Assembly (NCBI RefSeq): GCF_916618955.1
Contig: NZ_OU745390.1
Span: 3,472,001 to 3,536,000, forward strand
DNA length: 64,000 bases
Source of the DNA: Pseudomonas sp. Marseille-Q3773
Lineage (GTDB): Bacteria > Pseudomonadota > Gammaproteobacteria > Pseudomonadales > Pseudomonadaceae
Reading direction: 5' to 3'
The position numbers were made by a program, and so were the translations under genes. The notes beneath the pieces are model-generated. The model saw only the letters and a list, made by a program, of their open reading frames with translations. It made no database searches and had not been told where the DNA came from. Below, piece after piece: positions 36,690 through 45,796 of the stretch. The first letter of the stretch is position 1; the number at the start of each line of letters is the position of its first letter.

Positions 36690-37550
36690 TTACTCCTCGC
36701 CCGGCTTCACCACCACCGTACAGGTCGTCCCCGCCGCCAGCAGGAACCCTTCCGGCACCTCATCAATGTGAATACGCACCGGCACCCGCTGCGCCAGGCG
36801 CACCCAGTTGAAGGTCGGGTTCACATCGGCGATCAGCTCGCGGCTTTGCGGGTTGTCGCGGTCGTAGATGCCACGGGCGATGCTCTCCACATGGCCCTTG
36901 ATGCGCTCGCCGCTCATCATCTGCAGCTCGGCCTGGTCACCCACCTTCACATGCGGCAGCTTGGTCTCTTCGAAGAACCCGTATACCCAGAACGAGTGCT
37001 CGTCGACCACCGCCATCACCGCTTCACCGGTGCGTGCGTAGTCTCCCTTGTGGATATTAAGGTTGGTCACGTAGCCGTCCACCGTGGCCACGATCTGCGT
37101 GCGCTTGAGGTTCAGCTCGGCCGCCGCCAGCTCGGCAAGGGCTTGCTGGTAGTCGGCCTGGGCCGCGTTGGCGATGTTGCTGGCGTCGTCGCGGTTTTCC
37201 TTGGAGATCACCAGGTTGTCCATGTCGGCACGGCGCTTGGCGTTGACCTTGCGCATTTCCCAGGTGGCCTTGCGCGAAGCGACCAGGGCCTTGGCCTGGT
37301 CGACTGCCAGCTGGTAGTGCTCGGGGTCGATCTGGATCAGCAGGTCGCCCTTCTTCACCCGCTGGTTGTCCTTGACCGGCACGTCCACCACATAGCCGGG
37401 CACGTCGGCGGCGACGTTGATGATGTCGGCGCGCACGCGGCCGTCACGGGTCCATGGCGTGGTCATGTAGTGCAGCCACAACTGGCGACCGATCACCACG
37501 GCAGCGGTCAGCACCAGCAGGGTGGCGATCAGGCTGAAGAACTTTTTCAT
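36690..37550 (-). CDS. HlyD-type adaptor, AaeA-like
   Basis: 286-aa periplasmic adaptor of an aromatic acid efflux system. N-terminal anchor (FFSLIATLLVLTAAVVIGRQLWLHY), then TPWTRDGRVRADIINVAADVPGYV typical of AaeA, a short coiled coil (residues ~85-140) and FWVYGFFEETKLPHVKVGD. It follows DUF1656 and FUSC genes in one minus-strand operon, giving the AaeA-AaeX-AaeB-like trio plus an outer-membrane factor. Confidence 0.9.
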   Translation of the reverse strand: MKKFFSLIATLLVLTAAVVIGRQLWLHYMTTPWTRDGRVRADIINVAADVPGYVVDVPVKDNQRVKKGDLLIQIDPEHYQLAVDQAKALVASRKATWEMRKVNAKRRADMDNLVISKENRDDASNIANAAQADYQQALAELAAAELNLKRTQIVATVDGYVTNLNIHKGDYARTGEAVMAVVDEHSFWVYGFFEETKLPHVKVGDQAELQMMSGERIKGHVESIARGIYDRDNPQSRELIADVNPTFNWVRLAQRVPVRIHIDEVPEGFLLAAGTTCTVVVKPGEE

Positions 37551-37560
37551 CGAAGGATTC

Positions 37561-37761
37561 TCACCAGTAGAGCGACAGCGCCAAGGCGCCGAACAGGCAG
37601 ACGAACAGGCTCAGGCGCAGCAGCGCCGGGTGCCAGAAGAAGCGGTAGCCATCATGACTGGCGATGAACCGGTCCAGGCCCCAGGCCAGGCCCAGGGCAA
37701 ACAGGAACATCAACGTCATGGTCGGCATGTACACGCCATGAAAGGCGATTTCGCGGGGCAT
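37561..37761 (-). CDS. DUF1656 small membrane protein (AaeX-like)
   Basis: 66 aa starting MPREIAFHGVYMPTMTLMF, with two hydrophobic helices. The family is encoded between FUSC pumps and their adaptors. It starts 4 bp after the FUSC stop and ends 10 bp before the adaptor start, so it belongs to the efflux operon. Precise role unknown. Confidence 0.87.
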   Translation of the reverse strand: MPREIAFHGVYMPTMTLMFLFALGLAWGLDRFIASHDGYRFFWHPALLRLSLFVCLFGALALSLYW

Positions 37762-37765
37762 GATT

Positions 37766-39943
37766 TCACGGAGCACGGTGCAGTCCTTTCGCCGGTGCCA
37801 GTGGCGACTGTGGGTCGAGCAGGGATGAACGGATGAAGTGCAGGTAGCTTTGCGCGCGGCGCAGTACCGAGGTGTCGAAGTGCCGGGCGAACGGCTCGTC
37901 GGTGGCCTGTACGCGGGCAATGGCGTGGTCCACCGCCACCAGGGCGCGTTCGTGGTTGCTGGCGCTGGGCTGCAGGAACAACCGTGCCAGGGCGCGGCCC
38001 ATGACGCGGATGGCCTGGCGCCAGGGCTGCGACTCGGCGTAGGCCGGGTGCACCGGCGCGCGGGCCTGTTCCTTGCGCAGCTCGATGACGGCGTGGCCGA
38101 TCTCCAGCACGCTGAACATCCAGCCCATCAGCTGGCTTTGTACCTGCGGCTTGCCAGCGGCCAGACCGTAGGCCTGGTGCAGCAGGTCACGCGTGCGGCT
38201 CTCGAAGGCCGAGCCCAGGCCGCGCAGGCGGCCGCTGATGGCGAACAGCACCTGCTCGCGCAGTTCCTGCTCCAGACGGCTCCACAGCCAGCGGCTGTTG
38301 GGCGGCAGGATGATCGCTCCGGCCGCAGCGCAGACGAACATGCCGATGACCATGCCGATGTAGTCGTTGATGAAGCTGTACGGGTCATACACGGTGAGAT
38401 TGTTTGGCACCGAGCCGATGGCGAAGAACACCAGCAGGCCGATGCCGTAGCCGGCATAGGCCGGGCGTGACGAGAGGAAGGCGCCGAGCACGAATACCGG
38501 CGCCAGCACCATGCACAACAGCGGGAAACCGTCGATCCAGGGGAACACGAAGAAGGTTTCGAAGAAGCCGACGAAGGCGCCAATCGCCGTACCGCAGGCC
38601 ATCTGGAACGACATGCGCTTGGGGTTGGGCGAAGCCGCCGACAGGCCCACGGTGACCGTGGCGATCAGGGTCATCATGGCCCCGCTGGGCCAGTCGCTGA
38701 GCAGCCAGTAACTGCCCAGCAGCAACAGCACCGCCGAGGCGCGCAGGCCAGCGGCCAGCGATACCAGCCAGCTGGTCTGCGCCACATAGGGCTCGTCCCA
38801 TTGTTCGCGTTCGTGCCGGTGCGCGGCCAGCGAGGCGTGCGTCTCGGCATAGCTGTACATCTCGTCGACGAAGCGGTAGAGCAGCTCGAAGGCCGTGTGG
38901 AAATCCAGCAGGTCGGCCTCGCTCGGCTCGGTCGCCAGGTACTCGGCGCGCAGGCTGCGCACCTGCGCCTGCAGGCCTTCCTTGTAGGCCGCCAGTTCCA
39001 ACGTCAGGCGCAACGCGTCGGCATCGGTCAGCGCCCGGCCGACATAGGGTTGCAGCAACTCCACCAAAGTGTTCAGGCCCGGCTCGATGGCACTGACGAT
39101 CTGCAGCGGGCCCCGCGCACGCAGGCGCTCCAGCAACCGGTGCAGGGCATTGAAGCGGGTGGTGATGGCCATGAATTCGCTGTTCATGCGCACCAGCCGG
39201 CCAGAGCGTCGGCGCATGTGCGGGTCTTCGAACGCGGTGACGTTGCGCAGGCTCTCAAGGCCCACTGCCTCGGCGACGAAACGCACGTTGCTGGTCTCGA
39301 AGCGGTCGCGCTGGCTGTCGCCGCGCAAGGCCTCGACCACTACCCCGGCGAATACGCCAAAGCGCTGGTACAGGGCGTTGCGCATGGCTGCACTGGCCGA
39401 CTGCGGCAGGATCGCCGCGCTGACGAAGGTCGACACCAGGATGCCCAGGGCGATTTCCAGCACCCGCCACACCGCTGCCATGAATGCCTGGTCAGGGTGT
39501 TGCAGCACCGGCAGCCCGATCATCGCTGCGGTGTAGCCGGCCAGCACGAAACCATAGGCGCGGAAGGTGCGGTAGCGCATGGCACCGGCCGAGCACAGGC
39601 CTACCCACACGGCCAGGCTGGGCAGGAACAGCTCGGTGTTCTGCGGAAAGATGGTGATCAGCGCCACCATCATCGCCGAGCCGGCCAAGGTGCCCAGCAC
39701 CCGGTAGAAGCTCTTGGCGAACACATGCCCGCTTTGCGGCTGCATCACGATGAACACGGTGATCATCGCCGTGCGCGGTTGTGGCAGTTCCAGGCGCATG
39801 GCCAGCCACAGGGTGATGAACGCAGCGGTCAGCACCTTGAAGATGTACACCCAGGTCACACCGTCGGTGCGCGCCCAGGCAAAGAAGCCCCGGCGCCATT
39901 CCAGGCTCTGCAGCCAGCGCACGGGCAAACTCGAAGTGCTCAT
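37766..39943 (-). CDS. FUSC family inner-membrane efflux protein (AaeB-like)
   Basis: 725 aa with two blocks of about five membrane helices (residues ~30-180 and ~390-540) separated by a cytoplasmic region, the standard layout of fusaric acid resistance/AaeB pumps. N-terminal block FIVMQPQSGHVFAKSFYRVLGTLAGS is the family signature, repeated as FQMACGTAIGAFVGF in the second half. It overlaps the outer-membrane factor stop by 4 nt. Energises export of aromatic acids or related compounds. Confidence 0.9.
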   Translation of the reverse strand: MSTSSLPVRWLQSLEWRRGFFAWARTDGVTWVYIFKVLTAAFITLWLAMRLELPQPRTAMITVFIVMQPQSGHVFAKSFYRVLGTLAGSAMMVALITIFPQNTELFLPSLAVWVGLCSAGAMRYRTFRAYGFVLAGYTAAMIGLPVLQHPDQAFMAAVWRVLEIALGILVSTFVSAAILPQSASAAMRNALYQRFGVFAGVVVEALRGDSQRDRFETSNVRFVAEAVGLESLRNVTAFEDPHMRRRSGRLVRMNSEFMAITTRFNALHRLLERLRARGPLQIVSAIEPGLNTLVELLQPYVGRALTDADALRLTLELAAYKEGLQAQVRSLRAEYLATEPSEADLLDFHTAFELLYRFVDEMYSYAETHASLAAHRHEREQWDEPYVAQTSWLVSLAAGLRASAVLLLLGSYWLLSDWPSGAMMTLIATVTVGLSAASPNPKRMSFQMACGTAIGAFVGFFETFFVFPWIDGFPLLCMVLAPVFVLGAFLSSRPAYAGYGIGLLVFFAIGSVPNNLTVYDPYSFINDYIGMVIGMFVCAAAGAIILPPNSRWLWSRLEQELREQVLFAISGRLRGLGSAFESRTRDLLHQAYGLAAGKPQVQSQLMGWMFSVLEIGHAVIELRKEQARAPVHPAYAESQPWRQAIRVMGRALARLFLQPSASNHERALVAVDHAIARVQATDEPFARHFDTSVLRRAQSYLHFIRSSLLDPQSPLAPAKGLHRAP

Positions 39944-41469
39944 TCGGCGTTATCCGGCTGCTGGTCGAAAATGGCCAGGGTGGCCGGGGTTTTCGGTGCC
40001 GCCTGGCGCTCTTCCTGCGGCACGTCCTGGCCAGCCTGCAAGCCACCACCCAGGGCGGTGACCAGTTCGGCATGGGCGATCAGGCGGGCAGCCTGCACCT
40101 GCTGCTGCACCTGCTGCTGGCGGAACAGCAAGGTCTGTGCGTTGAGCACGTTGAGGTAGTCGGTGAGCCCGCGCTGGAAGGCGACCATCGCGATGTCGTA
40201 GGTTTTTTGCGCAGCAGCGACCGACTCGGCGGCGAAGTGCGACTGCTCCTGCATCGACTCGCGTCTAATCAGCTGGTCGGAGATGTTCTTCAGCGCACCG
40301 ACCACGGTCTGGTTATAGCGCGCCACGGCCACATCGTAGCCCGCCGAGGCCACGCCCAACTGCGAACGCAGGCGGCCACCGTCGAAGATCGGCAGGCTGA
40401 TGGCCGGGCCGACGTTGTAGTTGAACTTGCGCCCGGTGAGGAACTCCAGTGGGCCACCGCCAGTGGCCATGAAGCCCAGGCTGCCGACCAGGTCGACATT
40501 GGGGAAGAAGCCGGCGTGGGCGACATCGATGCCACGTGCCTGGGCGGCCACCTGCCAGCGGCTGGCGACCACGTCGGGGCGCTGACCGACCAGCTCGGCC
40601 GGCAGGTTCGACGGCAGTTTCAGCGGCGCGGCCAATGCCAGGGTCGGGCGCTGCAATTGCGCCCCCTCGCCCGGGCCCTTGCCGGCCAAGGCGGCCAGCT
40701 GGTTACGGGTCAGGGCAATTTCTTCATTGAGGCTGTCCAGCTGGCGGTGGGTTTCCGGCAGCGGGGCTTCGGCCTGGCTGACTTCGAAATGGGTACCGAT
40801 GCCGGCATCCAGGCGGCGCTTGGCCAAGGCCAGAATCTGCTCTTGCTGCTGCAGTTCGGCCTTGACGATATCGCGCTGGGCGAAGTGCAGGCTCAGCTGG
40901 ATATAGGCGCGCACCACGTTGTTCTGCAGCTCCAACTGCGCCTGGCGGGCCTCGGCCACGCTCACGTGCGCCTGGTCCACGGCCTGCTCACTGGCATTGC
41001 GTTCGCGGCCCCACAGGTCGAGGGCGTAGCTGAAGCCGATGGCGGCGTTGTTGTCCCAGGTGTTGGCGCCGGACAGCGCGCCAGGGCCGTAGAACTGGTC
41101 TTCAGGCCAGTTGTGGCGCTTGAGCGTGGCCTGGCCATTGGCCTGGAGCTTCTCTGCCGACTCGACCACGCCCGCCATGGCCTTGGCTTCACGGACCCGC
41201 GCCGCTGCCATGGCCAGGCTCGGGCTGCCAGCCACGGCCAGGTCAACCCAGCGGTTCAACTGAGGGTCGCCGTAGGCCTGCCACCACTGCTGGTCGGGCC
41301 AGTGGGCGTCGCTCGCGGCTTCGCGTATGGCCGCGTCGGTGATCAGGGTATTGGCTTGCAGCGTCTTGCTTTGCGGGGCTATGCCCCAGGTTCCGATACA
41401 GCCGCTCAAGGTGAGGGCAAGGGCACAGGCACTGAACGCACTGAGCGTTCTGATGATGCGACGCGGCAC
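39940..41469 (-). CDS. Outer-membrane efflux lipoprotein of the FUSC system
   Basis: 509-aa outer-membrane factor. Lipobox LSGC (Cys24). Family features: DAHWPDQQWWQAYGDPQLNRWVDLAVAGSPSL near residues 54-85, then coiled coils and the paired OEP repeat. It opens the minus-strand operon OMF-FUSC-DUF1656-adaptor and is divergent from the LysR gene at 41661, the usual arrangement for a regulator controlling its efflux genes. Confidence 0.92.
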   Translation of the reverse strand: MPRRIIRTLSAFSACALALTLSGCIGTWGIAPQSKTLQANTLITDAAIREAASDAHWPDQQWWQAYGDPQLNRWVDLAVAGSPSLAMAAARVREAKAMAGVVESAEKLQANGQATLKRHNWPEDQFYGPGALSGANTWDNNAAIGFSYALDLWGRERNASEQAVDQAHVSVAEARQAQLELQNNVVRAYIQLSLHFAQRDIVKAELQQQEQILALAKRRLDAGIGTHFEVSQAEAPLPETHRQLDSLNEEIALTRNQLAALAGKGPGEGAQLQRPTLALAAPLKLPSNLPAELVGQRPDVVASRWQVAAQARGIDVAHAGFFPNVDLVGSLGFMATGGGPLEFLTGRKFNYNVGPAISLPIFDGGRLRSQLGVASAGYDVAVARYNQTVVGALKNISDQLIRRESMQEQSHFAAESVAAAQKTYDIAMVAFQRGLTDYLNVLNAQTLLFRQQQVQQQVQAARLIAHAELVTALGGGLQAGQDVPQEERQAAPKTPATLAIFDQQPDNAE

Positions 41470-41660
41470 AGCTGCGAATTCCCGAGGAAGAGGTGATAGG
41501 GCCGGGCAATTCTAGGGGGCGGCAGCACTGGCGATAAGCGTGGATTCCTGCGAATCTTTGTTACCGAAACAGCGATAATCCGCCTTTGGTCGAAGGCAAC
41601 TTTTCATCTTTTTTTCGTTACTTCGTGACACAATTTTGTCCTCTACATCGAGAGTGACCC

Positions 41661-42608
41661 ATGGACACCCTGCAAAACATGCGTGCTTTCAGTTGCGTAG
41701 CCCAACTGGGCAGCTTTACCGCTGCCGCCGGGCAGCTGGATACGACCACCGCGAACGTGTCGCGGGCAGTCTCCAACCTGGAAGCCCATCTGCAAACACG
41801 GCTGCTCAACCGCACGACCCGCCGCATTGCGCTGACCGAAGCCGGCAAGCGCTACCTGATGCGTTGCGAACAGATTCTTACCTACGTGGAAGAAGCCGAG
41901 GCCGAAGCCAGCGACGCTCATGCGCGCCCCGCCGGGCAACTCAAGGTGCACTCGATGACCGGGGTCGGCCAGCACTTCGTGGTCGATGCCATTGCCCGCT
42001 ACCGCGAGTCGCACCCGGACGTGACCTTCGACCTGACCATGGCCAACCGCGTGCCCGACCTGCTCGACGAGGGCTATGACGTGTCCATCGTGCTGGCCAC
42101 CGAACTGCCCGACTCGGGGTTCGTGTCGCAACGCCTGGGCATCACCTACAGCATCGTCTGCGCCTCGCCCAGCTACATCGCTCGCCACGGCGTGCCGCAC
42201 AAGCCCGCCGACCTGCTCCAGCACGCCTGCCTGCGCATGGTGAGCCCGGTGATCCCGCTGGAAAAGTGGCTGTTCGACGGCCCGGAAGGCCAGGAGATGG
42301 TCAACATCACCAGCTCGCCATTCATGGTCAATACCGCCGATGCCATGAAGACCGCGATTCGCAGCGGCATGGGCGTGGGCGTGCTGCCGATCTATTCGGC
42401 CATCGATGGCCTGCGTGACGGCAGTCTGGTCCGGGTGCTGCCCGAGTACCGCCTGCAGGAGCTGAACCTGTATGCAATCTACCCGTCGCGCCAGTACCTG
42501 GACGCCAAGATCAAGACCTGGGTCGAATACCTGCGCAACTCGCTGCCGGAGATTCTTGCGGCGCACGAGGCGGACCTGAAAACCCACCAGTTGCTGATCG
42601 CCAACTGA
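41661..42608 (+). CDS. LysR regulator, probably of the FUSC efflux operon
   Basis: 315-aa LysR protein. N-terminal winged helix: MDTLQNMRAFSCVAQLGSFTAAAGQLDTTTANVSRAVSNLE. The C-terminal effector-binding domain is CrgA/AaeR-like (LKVHSMTGVGQHFVVDAI). It is divergent from the outer-membrane factor gene over a 191-bp gap that holds promoters and no gene. Position suggests it controls the efflux operon in response to an aromatic acid. Confidence 0.88.
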   Translation: MDTLQNMRAFSCVAQLGSFTAAAGQLDTTTANVSRAVSNLEAHLQTRLLNRTTRRIALTEAGKRYLMRCEQILTYVEEAEAEASDAHARPAGQLKVHSMTGVGQHFVVDAIARYRESHPDVTFDLTMANRVPDLLDEGYDVSIVLATELPDSGFVSQRLGITYSIVCASPSYIARHGVPHKPADLLQHACLRMVSPVIPLEKWLFDGPEGQEMVNITSSPFMVNTADAMKTAIRSGMGVGVLPIYSAIDGLRDGSLVRVLPEYRLQELNLYAIYPSRQYLDAKIKTWVEYLRNSLPEILAAHEADLKTHQLLIAN

Positions 42609-42647
42609 AGCTTGTAGCTTGTTGGCTTTTCTTGTGGAAATTGCCCG

Positions 42648-43622
42648 ATGAAAAAGACCGTCCTGGCCTTCAGCCGCATTACCCCGGCCATGGCCGAGCG
42701 CCTGCAGCAAGATTTCAACGTGATCCTGCCCAACCCCAAGCTGGGCGACATCAACGCCCAGTTCAACGAGGCGCTGCCCGAGGCCCACGGCCTGATCGGG
42801 GTCGGCCGCAAGCTGGGCCGGGCACAGCTCGAAGGCGCGGCCAGGCTGGAAGTGGTGTCCAGCGTTTCGGTCGGCTACGACAACTATGACCTGAGCTACC
42901 TCAACGAACGTGGCATCGCCCTGACCAACACCCCGGATGTGCTGACCGAAAGCACCGCCGACCTGGGTTTCTCGCTGATCATGGGCTGCGCCCGCCGCAC
43001 CGCCGAACTGGATGCCTGGACCAAGGCCGGCAACTGGCAGGCCACTGTGGGCCCGGCGCATTTCGGCAGCGACGTGCATGGCAAGACCCTGGGCATCGTC
43101 GGCCTGGGCAACATCGGCGCAGCCGTGGCGCGCCGGGGCCACTTTGGTTTCAACATGCCGATCCTGTACAGCGGCAACAGCCGCAAGGCGGCGCTGGAGC
43201 AGGAGCTGGGCGCACAGTTCCGCAGCCTGGAGCAACTGCTGGCCGAAGCGGACTTCGTGTGCATCGTGGTGCCGCTGTCCGATGCCACGCGCAAGCTGAT
43301 CAGTACCCGCGAGCTGCAACTGATGAAGCCGAGCGCGTTCCTGATCAACATCGCCCGCGGGCCGGTGGTGGACGAGGCAGCGCTGATCGAGGCGCTGCAG
43401 AACGGCACGATTCGCGGTGCAGGCCTGGACGTGTACGAGAAAGAGCCGCTGAGCGATTCGCCGCTGTTCAAGCTGCCCAATGCACTGACCTTGCCGCATA
43501 TCGGTTCGGCCACTGCCGAAACCCGCGAGGCCATGGCCAACCGGGCGATCGACAACCTGCGCGCGGCGCTGCTGGGTGAGCGGCCGCGAGACCTGGTCAA
43601 CCCGCAGGTTTGGAAGGGCTGA
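42648..43622 (+). CDS. 2-ketoaldonate / glyoxylate reductase (GhrB/TkrA type)
   Basis: 324-aa D-2-hydroxyacid dehydrogenase. NAD(P)-binding GLGNIGAAVARRG near residues 148-160, catalytic Arg in NIARGPVVDEAAL, Glu in YEKEPL, and His in LPHIGSATAETR. The sequence resembles 2-ketogluconate/hydroxypyruvate reductases. Located 39 bp after the LysR gene, on the same strand; function in that context is not obvious. A REP pair follows 27 bp after the stop. Confidence 0.88.
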   Translation: MKKTVLAFSRITPAMAERLQQDFNVILPNPKLGDINAQFNEALPEAHGLIGVGRKLGRAQLEGAARLEVVSSVSVGYDNYDLSYLNERGIALTNTPDVLTESTADLGFSLIMGCARRTAELDAWTKAGNWQATVGPAHFGSDVHGKTLGIVGLGNIGAAVARRGHFGFNMPILYSGNSRKAALEQELGAQFRSLEQLLAEADFVCIVVPLSDATRKLISTRELQLMKPSAFLINIARGPVVDEAALIEALQNGTIRGAGLDVYEKEPLSDSPLFKLPNALTLPHIGSATAETREAMANRAIDNLRAALLGERPRDLVNPQVWKG

Positions 43623-43649
43623 TGCCTGCCTGACCCGGCGCGGTTCCGG

Positions 43650-43729
43650 TAGGAGCGGATTTATCCGCGAACAGGCGACGCGGTGGACCGCACCGGTTAT
43701 GCCGGTGATCGCGGCTGAAGCCGCTCCTA
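43650..43729. repeat. REP pair; gives eamA its stop codon
   Basis: Inverted arms 43650-43670 (TAGGAGCGGATTTATCCGCGA) and 43709-43729 (complement of TAGGAGCGGCTTCAGCCGCGA), two different REP flavours paired. The TAG stop of the minus-strand EamA gene (43727-43729) lies in the right arm. Confidence 0.85.
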
Positions 43730-44629
43730 CACGGGCCTCGACAGTCCGGTTGCCAACTTGGCCTTGGGCTTGCGAAACACCAGCACATTCCCCGCCATCA
43801 CCGCCACCAGCCCCAGCAAGGCCGGCGCCGTCCACTGATAGCCCTCGGCCACCGCCGACACATTCAACGCCACCAGCGGGAACAGCACCGTGCAGTACGC
43901 CGCCCGCTCCGGCCCCATGCGACCGACCAGGGTCAGGTAGGCAGTAAAGGCGATCACCGAACCCGGAATTACCAGGTACAGCAACGAGCCGATATAGCGC
44001 GCATTCCACTCCATGCTGAACGGCACGCCGCTGATCACACAGAACAGCGCCAGCATCGCTGCGCCGTAGACCATGCCCCAGGCATTGGTGGTCATCGGCT
44101 TAAGCCCGGCCTTCTGCTGCATGCTCGAGAGCATGTTGCCCGCCGAGAAACACAAGGTGCCGAGCAAAGCCAGGCCAAGGCCATACAGGGTCTCGCGGCT
44201 GGCTGTGTGGTGGGACAGCTCCGGCCAGAACAGCAGGGCCAGGCCGAGCAAGCCCAGGGCGCCGCCGCCGAGCACATTGCTGGCAATCTTCTGGCCAAGG
44301 AAGATCCGTGCATTGAGCGCGTTCCACAAGGTGGCGGTGGAAAACACCACGGCAATCAGGCCGCTGGCGATCCACTGGCTGGCGCTGAGGAAGCAGATGA
44401 AGTTGACGCAAAACAGGCACAGGCCTTGGGCCAGGCAGATCTGGTGACCACGCCGGTTCATTGGCTGCAGCCGGCGGGTGAGCAGCAGGAAGGCGAACAG
44501 GATCAGCCCGGCCAGGGCGAAGCGGTAGAAAATCGAGACCGGGATGGCGACCATGCCCAGCTGGAGTTTCAGGGCGATCCAGGTAGTACCCCAGATCAGC
44601 ACGGTGAGTAAATAGAGTGACAAGTTCAT
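43727..44629 (-). CDS. EamA/DMT family transporter
   Basis: 300-aa inner-membrane protein with ten predicted helices in two repeated halves (MNLSLYLLTVLIWGTTWIALKL; YGLGLALLGTLCFSAGNMLSS), the drug/metabolite transporter layout. Substrate unknown; relatives export amino acids or metabolites. The gene reads into a REP element, which supplies the last two residues and the stop. Divergent from an AraC-type gene over a 200-bp gap. Confidence 0.9.
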   Translation of the reverse strand: MNLSLYLLTVLIWGTTWIALKLQLGMVAIPVSIFYRFALAGLILFAFLLLTRRLQPMNRRGHQICLAQGLCLFCVNFICFLSASQWIASGLIAVVFSTATLWNALNARIFLGQKIASNVLGGGALGLLGLALLFWPELSHHTASRETLYGLGLALLGTLCFSAGNMLSSMQQKAGLKPMTTNAWGMVYGAAMLALFCVISGVPFSMEWNARYIGSLLYLVIPGSVIAFTAYLTLVGRMGPERAAYCTVLFPLVALNVSAVAEGYQWTAPALLGLVAVMAGNVLVFRKPKAKLATGLSRPV

Positions 44630-44829
44630 GGTGGCGGTTCCTTGGGCCTTTCAAGATCGGTACCCCCGCTTCGTGGCTTCAGCCGCGAAGCGCGGGCACA
44701 GCCTTGCCGGGGCATCCCAGTGTTCTCCGCTCACACAACCACGCGCTTGCACAAACTTGCGCATTTGTACCGCAGGTGGCTGAAAGCCTGCCCAAGGCGC
44801 AGTAGGATGGCTGGCAAGAGGAACCGCCC

Positions 44830-45705
44830 ATGACGCCATTCAGCCAACTGCAAGTGTTCAACGCCATGCACGCCTCGCCCAACGCCCGGCTGGAGCTGAG
44901 CGCACAGCTGGGCGACGGGCTGGCGGCGGCGTTGTGGAACAACCGCGACGATGCCCGCGACTACCAGGCACCCAGCCACCACACCCTTTCGTGCTACATC
45001 GCCGACGGCACCGGCACCTTCCGCCGCCAGCGCCCGGCCGACAAGGGGGCGCCGAACAAGCTGTGCGTGATGCCGGCCGGGCAGGAATCGAACTGGGTGG
45101 TCAATGGTGCGATCCGTTTGGCGCACCTGTACATCAGCGAGGCGCAGTTCGCCCTGGGTTGTGTGCGCCTGCTCGACCGCGAACCGCGTGAGCTGCAACT
45201 GCAAGAAGCGACCTTTCTCGACGACCCGCAGCAGGCCGCGCGCTTTCGCCAGCTGATCACCCTGGGCTGGGACGAACCAGGTGAGCGCTTGCTGGCCAGC
45301 AGCCTGGCACACGAGATCGTCGACCATGCGCTGCTCAACCAGGTCGGGCTGCGCCAGGGCCTGCGCATGAAAGGCGGGCTGGCACCGAAGCTGCGCCGGC
45401 AGATGGTCGATTACATCGAAGCACACCTTGACCAGCCCATTACCCTGGGTGAACTGGCCGTGCGCTGCAACCTGTCCGAATACCATTTCGCGCGCATGTT
45501 CCGCGCCAGCTTCGGGCTGCCGCCGCACCAGTACCTGCTGGCCCGGCGCCTGCACCGGGCCTGCCAGTTGCTGCGGCTGGGGGTGATGCCGCTGGGCGAG
45601 ATTGCCCTGCTCTGCGGCTTTGCCAGCGCCAGCCATTTCAGCAACCGCTTCCGCCAGGCGATCGGTGCGACACCGGGCGAATACCGTTCGGCCATTTGCG
45701 GCTAA
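44830..45705 (+). CDS. AraC-family transcriptional regulator
   Basis: 291 aa. The N-terminal domain is likely a cupin-type effector domain; the C-terminal domain is the double helix-turn-helix (LGELAVRCNLSEYHFARMFRASFGLPPHQYLLARRLHRA and IALLCGFASASHFSNRFRQAIGATPGEYR). AGAGG is 8 nt before the ATG. The last residues and TAA stop are inside a REP arm. Divergent from the EamA gene, which it may regulate. Confidence 0.88.
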   Translation: MTPFSQLQVFNAMHASPNARLELSAQLGDGLAAALWNNRDDARDYQAPSHHTLSCYIADGTGTFRRQRPADKGAPNKLCVMPAGQESNWVVNGAIRLAHLYISEAQFALGCVRLLDREPRELQLQEATFLDDPQQAARFRQLITLGWDEPGERLLASSLAHEIVDHALLNQVGLRQGLRMKGGLAPKLRRQMVDYIEAHLDQPITLGELAVRCNLSEYHFARMFRASFGLPPHQYLLARRLHRACQLLRLGVMPLGEIALLCGFASASHFSNRFRQAIGATPGEYRSAICG

Positions 45706-45777
45706 CGCCGCTCCTACAAGGGAGCGTACTACCCTAAAGGGCTGCACGGTACCTGTAGGAGCGGCTTCAGCCGCGAA
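45696..45777. repeat. REP pair (TAGGAGCGGCTTCAGCCGCG type)
   Basis: Inverted arms near 45696-45718 and 45754-45777. The left arm contains the stop codon of the AraC gene. Downstream the minus-strand receptor gene ends 20 bp away. This spot may be a rearrangement junction (see findings). Confidence 0.82.
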
Positions 45778-45796
45778 GAGGCCGGCACAGGCTAGT

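Noticed and set aside
41643..44009. A 788-codon open frame antisense to the LysR and reductase genes
   Set aside because: Shadow frame; it also runs through a REP element and has no recognisable domain.
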